A DNA stretch of 64,000 nt from Methanospirillum lacunae (GTDB taxonomy: Archaea; Halobacteriota; Methanomicrobia; Methanomicrobiales; Methanospirillaceae), in assembly GCF_003173355.1 (NCBI RefSeq), contig NZ_QGMY01000008.1:434001-498000 (forward strand), given 5' to 3'. Positions 37,801 to 47,043 of the stretch are shown in pieces; position 1 is the first letter of the stretch, and each line of letters begins with the position of its first letter. The position numbers and the translations under genes are program-made. The notes beneath the pieces were generated by a model. That model was not told where the DNA came from. It was given only the letters and a program-made list of their open reading frames with translations, and searched no databases.

Positions 37801-38345
37801 GCCTCGAATGGGATGGTGATTCCGAGGAATGTATAGATGACCCCGCCGATCATCACTGCTGCAAAGAAGAAGACCAGTTTTTCAAAAAGTGTGAAGTTCT
37901 TTTTGATTAAGAGTGGCAGGATAATAAACAGGGTTATTGTGGCGAGTATCTCTCTAGAACAACTAATCGGTATGAGTTCCTGAAGAAACTGTGCCGAGAA
38001 GAGGGCAAGACCGCCGTATCCGATCATCTCGAGCACGTAGATAAGGACCATGAAGAAGACTTCCCAGTTTTCAGGACCGGGAAAGCCATGCATACCATCA
38101 AAGATGTGTTCACCCTTGGCAAGTGTGTACCTGGCCAGTCCCTCGACAAGGACATACTTATAGATAAGAACCAGGATAGCAAGCCAGAGAAATGAAAAAC
38201 CTGTAAGGGTGCCAGCATTTACTGCCTCAGGAAATCCTCTGCCGCTGATAGAAACGGCAAGCATGATACAGGGGCCGAGGAAGAAGATGAGGTCAGTAAG
38301 AATGGGAAGGGAGAATTGGGTGAGTGAGTGGAATTTTGTGGTCAT
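34887..38345 (-). CDS. Nramp-like transporter fused to two LytS-type (5TMR_LYT) membrane units and a kinase-like module
   Basis: A 1152-residue protein. Residues 1-435 form about 11 membrane helices resembling Nramp transporters (FFLGPCIMLAVSISGRGFPE; WLAILVLIYKYVLVEGLARY), but the metal-binding DPGN and MPH motifs are not recognisable, so the substrate may not be a divalent metal. Residues about 445-605 and 680-845 are two LytS-type five-helix units with the repeated signature GP-xx-AGILGGPIIGAAAG and FGTLIPIIAAFLGGPVAG. Residues about 875-1152 are cytoplasmic and align with the C-terminus of the metallo-beta-lactamase protein at 19507-21354. That tail looks like a kinase dimerisation helix pair plus a degenerate GHKL fold ending in a DCRGSGPGW segment, but has no phospho-acceptor histidine motif. 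The start is the ATG at 38345. This is probably a transporter-coupled sensor. Confidence 0.8.
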   Translation of the reverse strand: MTTKFHSLTQFSLPILTDLIFFLGPCIMLAVSISGRGFPEAVNAGTLTGFSFLWLAILVLIYKYVLVEGLARYTLAKGEHIFDGMHGFPGPENWEVFFMVLIYVLEMIGYGGLALFSAQFLQELIPISCSREILATITLFIILPLLIKKNFTLFEKLVFFFAAVMIGGVIYTFLGITIPFEAMAAGLIPSASRGQVTEIIPIMGAVGSGLNLLIFSIWLREKIGLRHGASFYAEQIRNVRITQGIAFLITGLMTLAFFTMGYYTKGGEDLFAGAVAGLNTLPHGAVIFFFTGYVILFGVLITGADGRARAVASILCSTGVSGWNEKLTYQIIITGFIGLMLFIVWSGNPKTLISYTSAFGAFMFAFTGIMLLYLDAHLPRYARGSRLWFVIMTAGTFAYLLMALFREEVFYDVGLPLVQNLLGLLILLYLVIRSGVITPVLDHKPGRGDLLLFICIFSILGIYGTRSSILIDTLPISFGTLIPIIAAFLGGPVAGIIVGAVSGIGGYGSPGFETLPWYAEIIPPLVAGCLAGVISRYRDAFASRRTLILGLITVFTGLIQVILLWAVKPAVVGDAIEELHQITIPTLGTLLIGLVIVFYLIEEEKKTRRTKTHSEPGSLPLPAGIRQSLSQFLGSTPILKQVVVILIIGFALISVFLTGRMSETGVPLLNRIAVLGAIIFLLTRSRTFQDILISATTMTERVWLTVIFGLFSAYGYMEFKSRWGIAIQFPDLGPAIAGILGGPIIGAAAGVLGGGYALVTGGPDMAASALITILSGVVAGLFALLWRRNLTYQRVIFIGFLIGSLRFLLLYTTGEVYDGKVLATFLLNVLLPIFGLILFQFIIREETVSFLTINRTGNAAEDRIQEKKLAILSSETMERLSNLFTIISGRLLSLEFIMSQIGEEEIARKVRTLISTDLIDDLLEDFSQFSNLHKEGTRDDLELALKAGQITKKLDRMIKKEGLDRIIHPSLIRRADRLYQDYLSLLEGEEPVPREDHVELSGFIRSILDNLTRQQVTDEEFLEASDDPEQYIRLLVTRLAHIPIFETVSISFDQGENIPKVCIARDRFEDFIISLLEHLGVAGAESIRLSCLKQETDILLTLDCRGSGPGWPPAQESLVSFFEECRISGGKISQTHNESNLLIHISLTPWQG

Positions 38346-38490
38346 AGGGGATTTTCGTTCCCGGTATGGTATTTGGAGCAGTAATAAGAGTCAATGTCTC
38401 CGGGTAAAAATTATGCCAGTCTGGTTTGTCCAGATAATATTTGCCTGACCTTTCTGGCATCCGGATGTGGTCCCGGGTTCTGTCTTCTCG

Positions 38491-39009
38491 TCATCTGCGC
38501 AAAGAGGGCTGTGTCTTGTGTTTTTGCAACCATTCGGAGAGCAGATAAAGACCAATGAGAATCATCGGCATGCAAAGGTCAAGCCAGAGTACCAGGCCTG
38601 CGTTGTTTTCCGAGAGGTTCTGATTTGATATGATCTGCCAGATATGGCCTATCCCTGCTCCCATCATGAATATGGCATATGCTATCAGGGGTGCTATCCT
38701 GAATGTTCCCGGGATTAAAAGAGCGAGGATTCCAAGTACTCCTATAGCCAGGTTGGCAAGGGCAACCTCCTGCTGGAATGGGTTTCCGACTGGCCATCCG
38801 ATACTCTCTGCCACGAGGTCTGCAAAGAGGGTATGACCGATAAATGCCCAGATTCCTCCGATACCAATAATTAACAAAAAAGCCCAGTTCAAAAAAATTT
38901 CTGCTCTCCGGGCATTATCAGATCGTGGCCATTCCCTTAATATCTGAGCGAGAGCACCGATTATGGTGATGACGATAAAAATGATAGGAATGAACTCTGA
39001 CACAGACAT
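38491..39009 (-). CDS. DUF6790 family membrane protein
   Basis: A 172-residue membrane protein with four or five helices (IIFIVITIIGALAQILREWP; WAFLLIIGIGGIWAFIGHTL; AFIGH-TLFADLVAESIGWP; IAYAIFMMGAGIGHIWQI). The conserved polar motifs GHTLFADLVAES and GIGHIWQ fit the DUF6790 family, whose function is unknown. It has a normal ATG start at 39009 and a basic C-terminal tail. It lies upstream of, and on the same strand as, the Nramp/LytS fusion, with about 145 nt between them, so co-transcription is possible. Transport or quinone-related redox roles are conceivable but unsupported. Confidence 0.7.
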   Translation of the reverse strand: MSVSEFIPIIFIVITIIGALAQILREWPRSDNARRAEIFLNWAFLLIIGIGGIWAFIGHTLFADLVAESIGWPVGNPFQQEVALANLAIGVLGILALLIPGTFRIAPLIAYAIFMMGAGIGHIWQIISNQNLSENNAGLVLWLDLCMPMILIGLYLLSEWLQKHKTQPSLRR

Positions 39010-39099
39010 GAACAGGAGGTCGGCAGGATGATTAATAATGATGTCTGGTGGTTTACATGAAAATTCAAACTCAGTTCATGCCCAGCCTTAATGGACACC

Positions 39100-39945
39100 T
39101 TATGTTTTTATAAATGTACCTTCTTCGTACTCTCTGAATGCCTGCTGTAGTTCCTCCTGTGTGTTCATCACAATCGGACCTCCCCATGCAATTGGTTCTT
39201 TTATAGGTTTTCCAGAGAGAAGGAGCAGGCGGCATGGTCCGTTTACTGCCTTGAACTGTACGTGATCACCATCGCCAAACAGGACCAGATCCCTGTTTTT
39301 AAGTACCTGTCCACCTTGTCCACAGGTTCCTGTTCCCGCAAACATGTAACAGAAAACAGTGTAACCACGGGGAACCTGGTGCAGGAATGTTCTCCCTTCT
39401 TCGAGTGAGATATCAAGATAATCGGGATCTGCAACAATATCCTTTACTGGTCCCTTTATTCCACCATATGATCCTGCTATTACCTTTATAGAAACTCCCC
39501 GTTCAGGTGATATTGCCGGAATATCCTCTGCTACTATCTCCTGGTACCTGGGATGTATGAGTTTCTCTGACCTGGGGAGGTTTACCCAGAGTTGAAATCC
39601 TCCCATCTTCCCGTTTACGGGTTTTGGCATCTCCTGATGAATAATACCAGACCCAGCTGTCATCCATTGGACTGCACCTGCTCCTATTGTTCCGGAATTG
39701 CCCATACTGTCACCGTGTTCAACTTTTCCTTCAAGCATGTACGTGACGGTTTCAATCCCCCGGTGAGGATGCCAGGGAAACCCTCTGATATAGTCATCAG
39801 GGTTATCACCTCTGAAATCATCGAGCATCAGGAAGGGATCAAACATGGGAATCTGGTGATATCCAAAGGCCCGGTGAAGTCTGACTCCTGCCCCTTCTAT
39901 CGTCTCTTGAGCATGCAAAATATGTTGAGCAGTACGGATCAGCAT
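39100..39945 (-). CDS. Pirin family protein
   Basis: About 281 residues with two cupin domains. The pirin signature is clear: FDPFLMLDDFRGDNPDDYIR, GFPWHPHRGIETVTYMLEG, VEHGDSMGNSGTIGAGAVQW and MTAGSGIIHQE. The metal-binding histidines H-P-H-R-G and the later HxxE are present. The second half carries the pirin C-terminal domain (GPCRLLLLSGKPIKEPIAWG). Some pirins have quercetin dioxygenase activity; others act as redox-sensitive regulators. The ATG at 39945 is chosen because GAGGTG lies at ribosome binding site distance; an upstream in-frame GTG (39957) falls within that site and is unlikely to be the start. It is probably a single gene. Confidence 0.92.
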   Translation of the reverse strand: MLIRTAQHILHAQETIEGAGVRLHRAFGYHQIPMFDPFLMLDDFRGDNPDDYIRGFPWHPHRGIETVTYMLEGKVEHGDSMGNSGTIGAGAVQWMTAGSGIIHQEMPKPVNGKMGGFQLWVNLPRSEKLIHPRYQEIVAEDIPAISPERGVSIKVIAGSYGGIKGPVKDIVADPDYLDISLEEGRTFLHQVPRGYTVFCYMFAGTGTCGQGGQVLKNRDLVLFGDGDHVQFKAVNGPCRLLLLSGKPIKEPIAWGGPIVMNTQEELQQAFREYEEGTFIKT

Positions 39946-39997
39946 GAACTTAGACACCTCTGTATGATACCTTAATGGTTCTTATCCAGGTACCTGT

Positions 39998-40747
39998 ATG
40001 ATTATCTGCCAGGTGATCAATGGTAAATACATGCTAAAAACCCGGGCTCTTCTCTTTCTCATTTTATTAGGTGCTGGTGTGGCAACAGTTCAGGCGTATT
40101 CTCTGAATATCAGTGATCTTATGGGTGGGGCAGCTGCATACAAAGGACTTGGCGATCATCCTGATTCAGAATGGTATACTCCGTTTTCAATCAATGAATC
40201 ATCTGATGAGAATCTTACGTTAATTAAGGTACCTTCAGTGCAGCAATCTACCGAGATTACATGTGGCTCAGCAGCTGCTTTAGATAATCTCCTCTATTAC
40301 GGCAGTACCGGTGATGAGATGAGCATGGCTGAAGAGATGGGGACTGTCCCAGTGTACGGGGCCAATGTTGTCCAGATGGCAAAATTATTTACTGACCGGG
40401 GATGGACAGTCCATTCCAGTACAACTGATGGTGATGGTGATCTTGCCATGCTTCAGAATAATCTCAAAGTGGGTGTGCCAACACTTGTAGCCTGGGCTGA
40501 CTGGGGAGGACACTGGATGGTGGTCACTGGGTATGACACTATGGGGACTGATACAGTTGTTGATGATGTGATCATCTTTGCAGATCCGTATGATGTTACT
40601 GACCACAATCAGGATGGATATTATCGATTCCCTGCAGCTCGGTTTTATTCACTCTGGTTTGTTCCTCACTGGTATCCTGACAAAGATGCAGTGAGGCCCT
40701 GGCTTACTGCAACTCCTTCTTCCCCTATTTCCCAAAATCGTGGGTAA
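39998..40747 (+). CDS. Secreted C39-like papain-fold protein
   Basis: A 249-residue exported protein with a signal peptide (ALLFLILLGAGVATVQA). The mature part contains the C39-type papain-fold signature: QQSTEITCGSAAALDNLLYY with the nucleophile cysteine, then the histidine in WGGHWMVVTGYD and the aspartate in IFADPYDV. All three catalytic residues are visible, so cysteine peptidase activity is plausible. In bacteria C39 peptidases cleave bacteriocin leaders at double-glycine sites; archaeal secreted ones have unknown substrates. The ATG at 39998 has AGGT upstream; an in-frame ATG at 40031 gives a shorter signal sequence. It is divergent from the pirin gene. Confidence 0.82.
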   Translation: MIICQVINGKYMLKTRALLFLILLGAGVATVQAYSLNISDLMGGAAAYKGLGDHPDSEWYTPFSINESSDENLTLIKVPSVQQSTEITCGSAAALDNLLYYGSTGDEMSMAEEMGTVPVYGANVVQMAKLFTDRGWTVHSSTTDGDGDLAMLQNNLKVGVPTLVAWADWGGHWMVVTGYDTMGTDTVVDDVIIFADPYDVTDHNQDGYYRFPAARFYSLWFVPHWYPDKDAVRPWLTATPSSPISQNRG

Positions 40748-40932
40748 TCAGAATCTTTGTGACCGGAAGATGAGGCTTGAACACCCTCTCTTCGTTTATT
40801 CTGACATATTTACAATACCTTAAATAGCAGGATGCTCCTCTTTCTCTTCATTGACTCATATCCTGCCATCTGTGGATATGAATTAATCCCGGTCAAACGG
40901 TTAGCAGGAAAGTAAGGACCCGGTTTTATCAA

Positions 40933-42966
40933 ATGGACTATCAACTCAGTGATCTGATCAACATTGACGAACTTCAGGGCTTGATGGATCTTCTCTACTC
41001 AATCAGCAGATTTGCAACAGGCGTCATAGACAACAACTCGGTTATTCTCACAGGAAATGGCTGGGTGGATCTCTGCACCAAGTTTCACCGTGTTCATCCA
41101 ACGACCCTGAAACGATGCCTGGAGAGTGACATAAAGATTCTCGGGCACATGGAAGAGGCAAATCCTTCCTATATGTACAAATGTAACAACGGGCTCGTGG
41201 ACGTTGCAACCCCAATTATCATTGATGGTAAACACCTAGCCAATATCTTTATCGGACAGTTTTTCTTAGAGCCCCCTGATATGGAGTTTTTCCGGGAACA
41301 GGCGCGGGAATTCGGTTTTCAAGAGGAAGATTACCTGAAGGCAGTTCAGGATGTTCCAATTCTGACAGCTGATCAGGTGAATCAGAATCTTGCATTTCTT
41401 CGAAAAGTAACAGAGATGCTCGGAGAGATGGGGCTGACTCAAAAGAAAATCCAGGATGCTGAACGTCTTTTAAAGGAAGCCCACGACTCACTTGAACAGA
41501 AAGTAATTGAGAGAACCGCTGAACTGGCAGTGGCAAAGGAGAGGGCAGAGGCTGCAAACAGGGCGAAGAGTGAGTTTCTTGCCAATATGAGTCATGAGCT
41601 CAGAACTCCGATGAACGCAATTCTAGGGTTTTCCCAGCTCATGCAACGGGATTCTTCACTCACCCCAGAACAGCGGGAGTACATTCAGATCATCAATCGG
41701 AGTGGAACCCATCTGCTTGCATTGATCGATGAGGTGCTTGAAATATCAAAGATAGAGGCACGGCGTGTTACTCTGGAAGAAACCTCGTTTGATCTTCATG
41801 AACTTGTCAGGGACATGGAGAACATGTTCAGGGTCAGAACTAATTCAAAAGGCCTGTATCTTCAGGTTATTGGTTTAGATACCATACCCCGGTACGTCCA
41901 TTCTGATGAAAGTAAAATCAGGCAGGTTCTGATAAACCTCCTTGGTAATGCAGTGAAATTTACAGAACATGGTGGTGTCCTTCTCAGACTTGAAGTTAAT
42001 AAAAAAGAAGATACTGCTGCAATGCTCAACATCGCTATTGAGGATACCGGAATAGGAATTTCGGAGGATGAGCATGAACTCCTGTTCAGGTATTTTGAGC
42101 AGACCACAAGCGGGAAAATGTCAAAGAGTGGAACTGGTTTGGGCCTGGCCATCAGCAGGGAATATATCAGGCTCATGGGTGGAGATATTTCTGTTGTCAG
42201 CCATCCGGATAAAGGAAGTATCTTTTCCTTTTCTTTACCTGTCAGGATTGCTCAAGCTCCTGCTCCCGATGACCAGGAGAAACCTGGCATCGTGCTCAGA
42301 CTCAAGTCCGATGCTCTGTCTCCAAAAGTTTTGATCGTTGAGGACAATGAAGAAAACCGGACTTTTCTTGAGACACTGCTTAAACAGACTGGTTTTACTG
42401 TCCGGACTGCAATAAATGGAAGGCAAGCCATATGTGAAACAGAGAAGTGGCGTCCTGATTTTATCTGGATGGATATCCGAATGCCTGAAATGGATGGACT
42501 TGAGGCAACCAGGCAGATCCGGTTGCTTCCTGAGGGCAAAAATCTGGTCATTGTTGCGCTGACTGCCTCCGTCTTTGAAGAAGATCGGAAGAAGATCCTG
42601 GAGGCCGGATTTGATGATTTTGTCAGTAAACCCTTTCTTGAAGAGGAAATATTTGAGATAATGTCAACCCATCTCGGGGTTGAATATGATCTCTTCCCTG
42701 AGAGTTCTGATCAGATCCCGGGAGTTGGAGCACAGCTCAATGCTGAAAACCTTCTTGAGATTCCTCCTTCATTGCGTTCAGCACTTTCAAATGCAGTAAT
42801 AAAACTTGATCGTGTCGAGATCGCCATGGTAGCTAGACAGATAAAAGATAAGTTTCCTGATGTTGGCAGGATCATAACGGGTCTTGCTGATCATCTTGAT
42901 TTTGACCGGCTTATCCAATGGCTTGATGAAGCAGAAAAACTGGAGAGAGAAAATGAATCAGTCTGA
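40933..42966 (+). CDS. PocR-domain hybrid sensor histidine kinase with receiver domain
   Basis: A 677-residue cytoplasmic protein. Residues 1-170 form a PocR domain ([53 protein letters not shown]). A coiled coil leads to a classical HisKA domain with [14 protein letters not shown] near residue 217. The ATPase domain shows [26 protein letters not shown] and [19 protein letters not shown] receiver domain at about 462-580 has [10 protein letters not shown] and the phospho-acceptor aspartate in [12 protein letters not shown]. The last 90 residues are helical and similar to the tail seen in BarA-like hybrid kinases. The conventional H-box differs from the short archaeal type used by the 1620-residue kinase. 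The next gene overlaps its end by 14 nt, so the two likely act in one pathway. Confidence 0.92.
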   Translation: MDYQLSDLINIDELQGLMDLLYSISRFATGVIDNNSVILTGNGWVDLCTKFHRVHPTTLKRCLESDIKILGHMEEANPSYMYKCNNGLVDVATPIIIDGKHLANIFIGQFFLEPPDMEFFREQAREFGFQEEDYLKAVQDVPILTADQVNQNLAFLRKVTEMLGEMGLTQKKIQDAERLLKEAHDSLEQKVIERTAELAVAKERAEAANRAKSEFLANMSHELRTPMNAILGFSQLMQRDSSLTPEQREYIQIINRSGTHLLALIDEVLEISKIEARRVTLEETSFDLHELVRDMENMFRVRTNSKGLYLQVIGLDTIPRYVHSDESKIRQVLINLLGNAVKFTEHGGVLLRLEVNKKEDTAAMLNIAIEDTGIGISEDEHELLFRYFEQTTSGKMSKSGTGLGLAISREYIRLMGGDISVVSHPDKGSIFSFSLPVRIAQAPAPDDQEKPGIVLRLKSDALSPKVLIVEDNEENRTFLETLLKQTGFTVRTAINGRQAICETEKWRPDFIWMDIRMPEMDGLEATRQIRLLPEGKNLVIVALTASVFEEDRKKILEAGFDDFVSKPFLEEEIFEIMSTHLGVEYDLFPESSDQIPGVGAQLNAENLLEIPPSLRSALSNAVIKLDRVEIAMVARQIKDKFPDVGRIITGLADHLDFDRLIQWLDEAEKLERENESV

Positions 42967-44470
42967 ACCTGGAGATCCAGCCCAGATCCTGGTTGTTGAT
43001 GACTCCCCGGGCAGCCTGAAACTCCTGACTGATATCCTGTCAAAACCAGGATATCTTGTTCGGCCGGCTCCAAGTGGCAGACTCGCTCTTCGATCTGTTG
43101 ATGTTGAGATTCCTGATCTCATCCTTCTTGATGTGATTATGCCTGATCTTGACGGGTATGAGGTCTGCAGACAACTGAAGGGAAACCCAAATACGGTTTC
43201 GATTCCGGTTATTTTTATCAGTTCACTTGAAGAGCCTGCTGATAGAGTAAAAGGGTTCGATGCTGGGGGTGTGGATTTTATAACAAAACCGTTTCAGTCT
43301 GAAGAAATTCTGGCCCGGATCCACACTCATTTATCCCTTTACCGGCTTCAGAAGCAGATGCAAGCACAAAATGTTCTGCTAGAAGAACAGATTCAGGAGC
43401 GAAAGAAGAATGAAGAGGAACTGAAACGGTATCATAAGAATCTTGAAGAGATGGTCAGAGAGCGGACTGATGAACTCGATCAATTCTTTTCCCTGACTCT
43501 TGATCTGCTCTGTATTCTTACAAGGGATGGAAAGTTTATCAGGCTAAACCCTGCATGGGAATCTGATCTCGGATACCCACTTCAGGATATCCTCTCTCAT
43601 AAATATCTTGATTTTGTTCATCCTGATGATCTGGAGCAAACTCTTGAAATGGGAAAAAGAGCTGTTTCAGGAAGGATAACCAGCTTTGTTAACCGTTACA
43701 GGCACCGGGATGGATCATACCGATGGCTAGAATGGTCTTCCATCCCTTCCGGCAATCGAATATTTGCTTCAGCACGTGATATCACAGAACGGAAGAATGT
43801 TGAAAATTCGCTCCATTATGCACGAAAGAAATTAAACCTGCTGAACCATGTTGCTTTTAGCGATATTCAAAACTATGTCTTTTCCCTGACTGGTTTTCTG
43901 GATCTGCATCAAGAACTGGTTACTGATTCAAAGCAGGCATATTATCTGGAGAATGAACGAAAGGCAGTTGATAAGATCCTCCGGTCTCTGAACTTTGCGA
44001 AGATGTATCAGGACATGGGCATCAAACCCCCTGTCTGGCATGATGTATCCCAAACATTTCTCTATGCTATCTCTCACCTTGATTTTTTACAATACAATCG
44101 TGAGATTCAGGTGAACGGTCTTGAAATTTATACTGATCCTCTCCTAGAGATGGTTTTTTACATCCTCGCTGAGAATGTGGTGAAGTACGCCCATTCTGCA
44201 ACTACTGTCAGACTGAGTTATGAGATCAGTCCTGAAGGGTGCATCTTGGTATTTGAAGATAACGGGGTAGGAATTGAGACTGATCTGAAAGAGAAGATCT
44301 TTGAACAGTGGTATGGTGAACAAAAGGGGATGGGTCTCTTTCTTTCACGTGAGATACTGGCTATCACCGGGCTTTCTATACGGGAGATAGGAAAACCCGG
44401 GTCTGGTGCACGGTTTGAGATTTTGGTTCCCCATATGATGTTCAGGCAGGTAATCTCAAATGATGAGTAA
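42953..44470 (+). CDS. Receiver-PAS-kinase-like protein without phospho-acceptor histidine
   Basis: About 505 residues from the ATG at 42953, which has GGAGAGAG just upstream and overlaps the preceding kinase gene by 14 nt. Residues 1-125 are a receiver domain ([49 protein letters not shown]). A coiled coil leads to a PAS domain at about 170-285 ([33 protein letters not shown]). The region corresponding to an H-box is [16 protein letters not shown], where a serine stands at the place of the histidine in the related RHDILNQ motif. The ATPase domain looks intact ([34 protein letters not shown]). The conserved S-D-I-Q-N pattern suggests a variant family rather than random decay. It probably receives phosphate on its receiver domain from the neighbouring kinase. 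Confidence 0.9.
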   Translation: MNQSEPGDPAQILVVDDSPGSLKLLTDILSKPGYLVRPAPSGRLALRSVDVEIPDLILLDVIMPDLDGYEVCRQLKGNPNTVSIPVIFISSLEEPADRVKGFDAGGVDFITKPFQSEEILARIHTHLSLYRLQKQMQAQNVLLEEQIQERKKNEEELKRYHKNLEEMVRERTDELDQFFSLTLDLLCILTRDGKFIRLNPAWESDLGYPLQDILSHKYLDFVHPDDLEQTLEMGKRAVSGRITSFVNRYRHRDGSYRWLEWSSIPSGNRIFASARDITERKNVENSLHYARKKLNLLNHVAFSDIQNYVFSLTGFLDLHQELVTDSKQAYYLENERKAVDKILRSLNFAKMYQDMGIKPPVWHDVSQTFLYAISHLDFLQYNREIQVNGLEIYTDPLLEMVFYILAENVVKYAHSATTVRLSYEISPEGCILVFEDNGVGIETDLKEKIFEQWYGEQKGMGLFLSREILAITGLSIREIGKPGSGARFEILVPHMMFRQVISNDE

Positions 44471-44529
44471 CTATTCTCTGGACTTTTGTTTACATTACAT
44501 TCATATTATCTGCGACTAATGAATTTGTG

Positions 44530-44853
44530 ATGGATTCAATCCGCTACTTTCTGGTGTGTATCAGTATCCTCGTGATAGCAAGCATAGGTATCACAAACGG
44601 AAATGAAGTTGTCGGTTTAATTGAGAATGCCACAAATCACTCATCCCAGGTTTCATGGCTCAATACTATGAATGCTTCAAACAACACGTTTCAGGAATCT
44701 GATGGTCTTTATGTAAACAATACATCGAGTGAAACCCTGTTGGACAATAACACAATCGATAAGCGGGTGACGGGTCCCGGTCTTCCACCTCCTGGGTGGG
44801 AAAAGGATGCCAATCTTCCTAACCAAAGTGACAATTCTACGAAAATAATTTGA
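44530..44853 (+). CDS. Small secreted protein with GPGLPPxGW motif
   Basis: A 107-residue protein with a signal peptide (YFLVCISILVIASIGITNG). The mature part is rich in Asn, Ser and Thr and contains several N-glycosylation-like sites. Its C-terminus carries VTGPGLPPPGWEKDANLPN, very close to ITGPGLPPSGWVKDMNAVN near the N-terminus of the secreted C39-like/PEGA protein encoded 103 nt downstream. It has no other recognisable domain. Because the shared motif lies just before the peptidase domain of the neighbour, the small protein may be a substrate, a processing tag carrier or a propeptide-like inhibitor; this is inference. The start ATG at 44530 is preceded by GTG (44527), which is an alternative. 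Confidence 0.7.
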   Translation: MDSIRYFLVCISILVIASIGITNGNEVVGLIENATNHSSQVSWLNTMNASNNTFQESDGLYVNNTSSETLLDNNTIDKRVTGPGLPPPGWEKDANLPNQSDNSTKII

Positions 44854-44956
44854 GCAGTGGGTTTCACAGGCTTTCTGATGAAGGATAGGCGAATATCGGG
44901 TAACTCATGATGACAATTGCCTAAATATTTATATTTCGTTAAACAATACAATTTCA

Positions 44957-46930
44957 ATGAATAATCACTTCCCTTTTCTTTCCTGGTTGTCAGCCATAAT
45001 TTTGATTAGTCTGGTTCTATTTAGTACCGGTGTATGTACAGTTTCTGCAGAAAACCAAAGTTATTTCATAGGTCAGATTTCTGATAACGGGAATCTTATT
45101 GATCAATACATAACAGGTCCTGGTTTGCCACCATCCGGGTGGGTTAAAGATATGAATGCAGTGAACGCTTCTGATCCCTCGATAACTGTATTAAAAACTG
45201 GCGAAGTCCCGGCACTTCGATGGTCATATGGGTGTTCAGCAACTTCTGCTTCAATGTATTTTGGATATTTTGATCGCAATGGGTATCCAAACCTCTATGT
45301 AGGTTCCACAGATGGTGGAGTCTTCCCTCTTACAAACAAAGTCTGGGGAAATTCCTCTGAAGGATATGGGGAGTGTCCTTTAAGCGCATCGCATAAAGGG
45401 ATCGATAATCTGACCATTAAGGGTCATGTTGATGACTACTACTCGGCATATGACTCTGCAGTTGATCCATACTATGGTTCATGGGCTGAACATAGTGCAA
45501 AGAATTGTGTCGGGGATTATATGGGCACAAACCAGTATCAGAACTGGCTGAATACTGATGGAAGTACGGTATTCTTCTATTACACTAATGGCTCTCCTCT
45601 CTACGACTATTCAGGATCAGAGAGTGATAAATATCGTGATGGAACGCATGGAATGAGACTCTTTGCTGAGTCAAGGGGTTACTCGGTCGCAACCAATTAC
45701 AACCAATATATCTTCGGATACAAAGGAAATACAAAAGGATTCACCTACAGCCAGTACAAATCAGAAATTGATTCCGGATATCCTGTTCTGATCCAGGTAG
45801 AGGGTCATACTATGATTGGTGTAGGGTATACAGGAACCGATCAGATAATTGTTCATGATACCTGGGATTATTCCAGTCATACCATGACATGGGGAGGAAA
45901 ATACTCTGGTATGCAACATTTTGCTGTAAGTGTATTCCATATGAAGCCAGTTTCCCCCACTCCCACCCCAACAGCCACAAAAACTCCCACACCAACAGTA
46001 TCACCAACCCCTACTACTACTGTAACACCCACGCCAACTGTTACGGTAACTCCAACCCCTGTTCCTGAAACCGGTAACCTTTCCATCTCTTCGAGTCCTT
46101 CAAAGGCTGCAGTCTGGCTCGATGAGACGAGTACCGGACATAATACGCCTGTTACCATAAACAAAATCTCTGCAGGCAATCATTCATTGAAACTCATAAA
46201 GAGTGGGTACGTGGATTATTATCAGAATATTACAATCAAATCCAATGAAACGAGTTCTGTTGCAGCTGTTTTAACTCAGGCAGGATCCCTTACTGTTTCC
46301 TCAAAACCAACCGGGGCATCCATCTGGGTTGATGGAACTGATATGGGTCGGGTTACCAAGGCAAATATTGATTCACTGAGCACGGGAAATCATGAACTCA
46401 AACTTGTATTGAGCGGATATGCCGATTACACCTCAATTGTTACGGTTAGAGGTGGACAGAGTTTCCCGGTGTATGCTATCCTCACCCAGACCGGAGGTAG
46501 TATTTCTATAACTTCAAACCCTTCAGGAGCCGGGATCTTTGTTGATAATACTGATACCGGGTATCAGAGTCCATATACTGTCTCTGGTCTCTCATCTGGA
46601 TGGCACACTGTACTTTTGAAGAAAGATGGGTATAAAGACTGGTCAAAGACAGTGATGGTCAACTCGCATATGACTACCTCGATCTCTGCAAGCCTAATTC
46701 CGGGAGGAACAAACGGATCGATATTCATATATTCGAATCCGTCCGGAGCATCCATCTCTATTGATGGTGTCAGCACTGGATCAGTTACCTCCAAGACAAT
46801 AACTGGAATTTCCTCAGGTGAACATACTGTCACCCTGTCTAAGGCCGGGTATGCTAACTGGTCCCAGGATGCCCTGGTAAAAGCAGGTGTCACTACAACT
46901 GTATTTGGCAAGTTATCTCCGGTTTCATAG
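44957..46930 (+). CDS. Secreted C39-like peptidase with Pro/Thr linker and PEGA domains
   Basis: A 657-residue exported protein. After the signal peptide, residues about 45-75 hold the ITGPGLPPSGWVKDMNAV motif. Residues about 85-330 form a papain-like domain: RWSYGCSATSASMYFGYFDR with the nucleophile cysteine, IQVEGHTMIGVGY with the histidine, and IIVHDTWDYSSH with the aspartate. A Thr/Pro-rich linker (TPTPTATKTPTPTVSPTPTT) spans about 335-372. Four or five PEGA domains follow (GNLSISSSPSKAAVWLDETS; GSLTVSSKPTGASIWVDGTD; GSISITSNPSGAGIFVDNTD; GSIFIYSNPSGASISIDGVS), which are common surface-binding repeats. A TATA-like ATTTATATTT near 44926-44935 gives a very short leader. It is probably a cell-surface protease. 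Confidence 0.87.
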   Translation: MNNHFPFLSWLSAIILISLVLFSTGVCTVSAENQSYFIGQISDNGNLIDQYITGPGLPPSGWVKDMNAVNASDPSITVLKTGEVPALRWSYGCSATSASMYFGYFDRNGYPNLYVGSTDGGVFPLTNKVWGNSSEGYGECPLSASHKGIDNLTIKGHVDDYYSAYDSAVDPYYGSWAEHSAKNCVGDYMGTNQYQNWLNTDGSTVFFYYTNGSPLYDYSGSESDKYRDGTHGMRLFAESRGYSVATNYNQYIFGYKGNTKGFTYSQYKSEIDSGYPVLIQVEGHTMIGVGYTGTDQIIVHDTWDYSSHTMTWGGKYSGMQHFAVSVFHMKPVSPTPTPTATKTPTPTVSPTPTTTVTPTPTVTVTPTPVPETGNLSISSSPSKAAVWLDETSTGHNTPVTINKISAGNHSLKLIKSGYVDYYQNITIKSNETSSVAAVLTQAGSLTVSSKPTGASIWVDGTDMGRVTKANIDSLSTGNHELKLVLSGYADYTSIVTVRGGQSFPVYAILTQTGGSISITSNPSGAGIFVDNTDTGYQSPYTVSGLSSGWHTVLLKKDGYKDWSKTVMVNSHMTTSISASLIPGGTNGSIFIYSNPSGASISIDGVSTGSVTSKTITGISSGEHTVTLSKAGYANWSQDALVKAGVTTTVFGKLSPVS

Positions 46931-47003
46931 ATTTCAAGATTGAAGCAGTCATAAATCTCAATCAGACCGATCAAACTTTTTTTGTTACAGGCACCAGATG
47001 ACC

Positions 47004-47013
47004 TTTATATATA
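47004..47013 (+). promoter_or_regulatory. TATA box of the crcB operon
   Basis: TTTATATATA at 47004-47013 matches the archaeal TATA consensus. A start point about 25 nt downstream (near 47035) would leave a leader of roughly 40 nt before the ATG at 47076, which also contains the hairpin at 47044-47069. Confidence 0.55.
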
Positions 47014-47043
47014 TGTCACTCGCCTCAGTACTGAAGGCATAAT

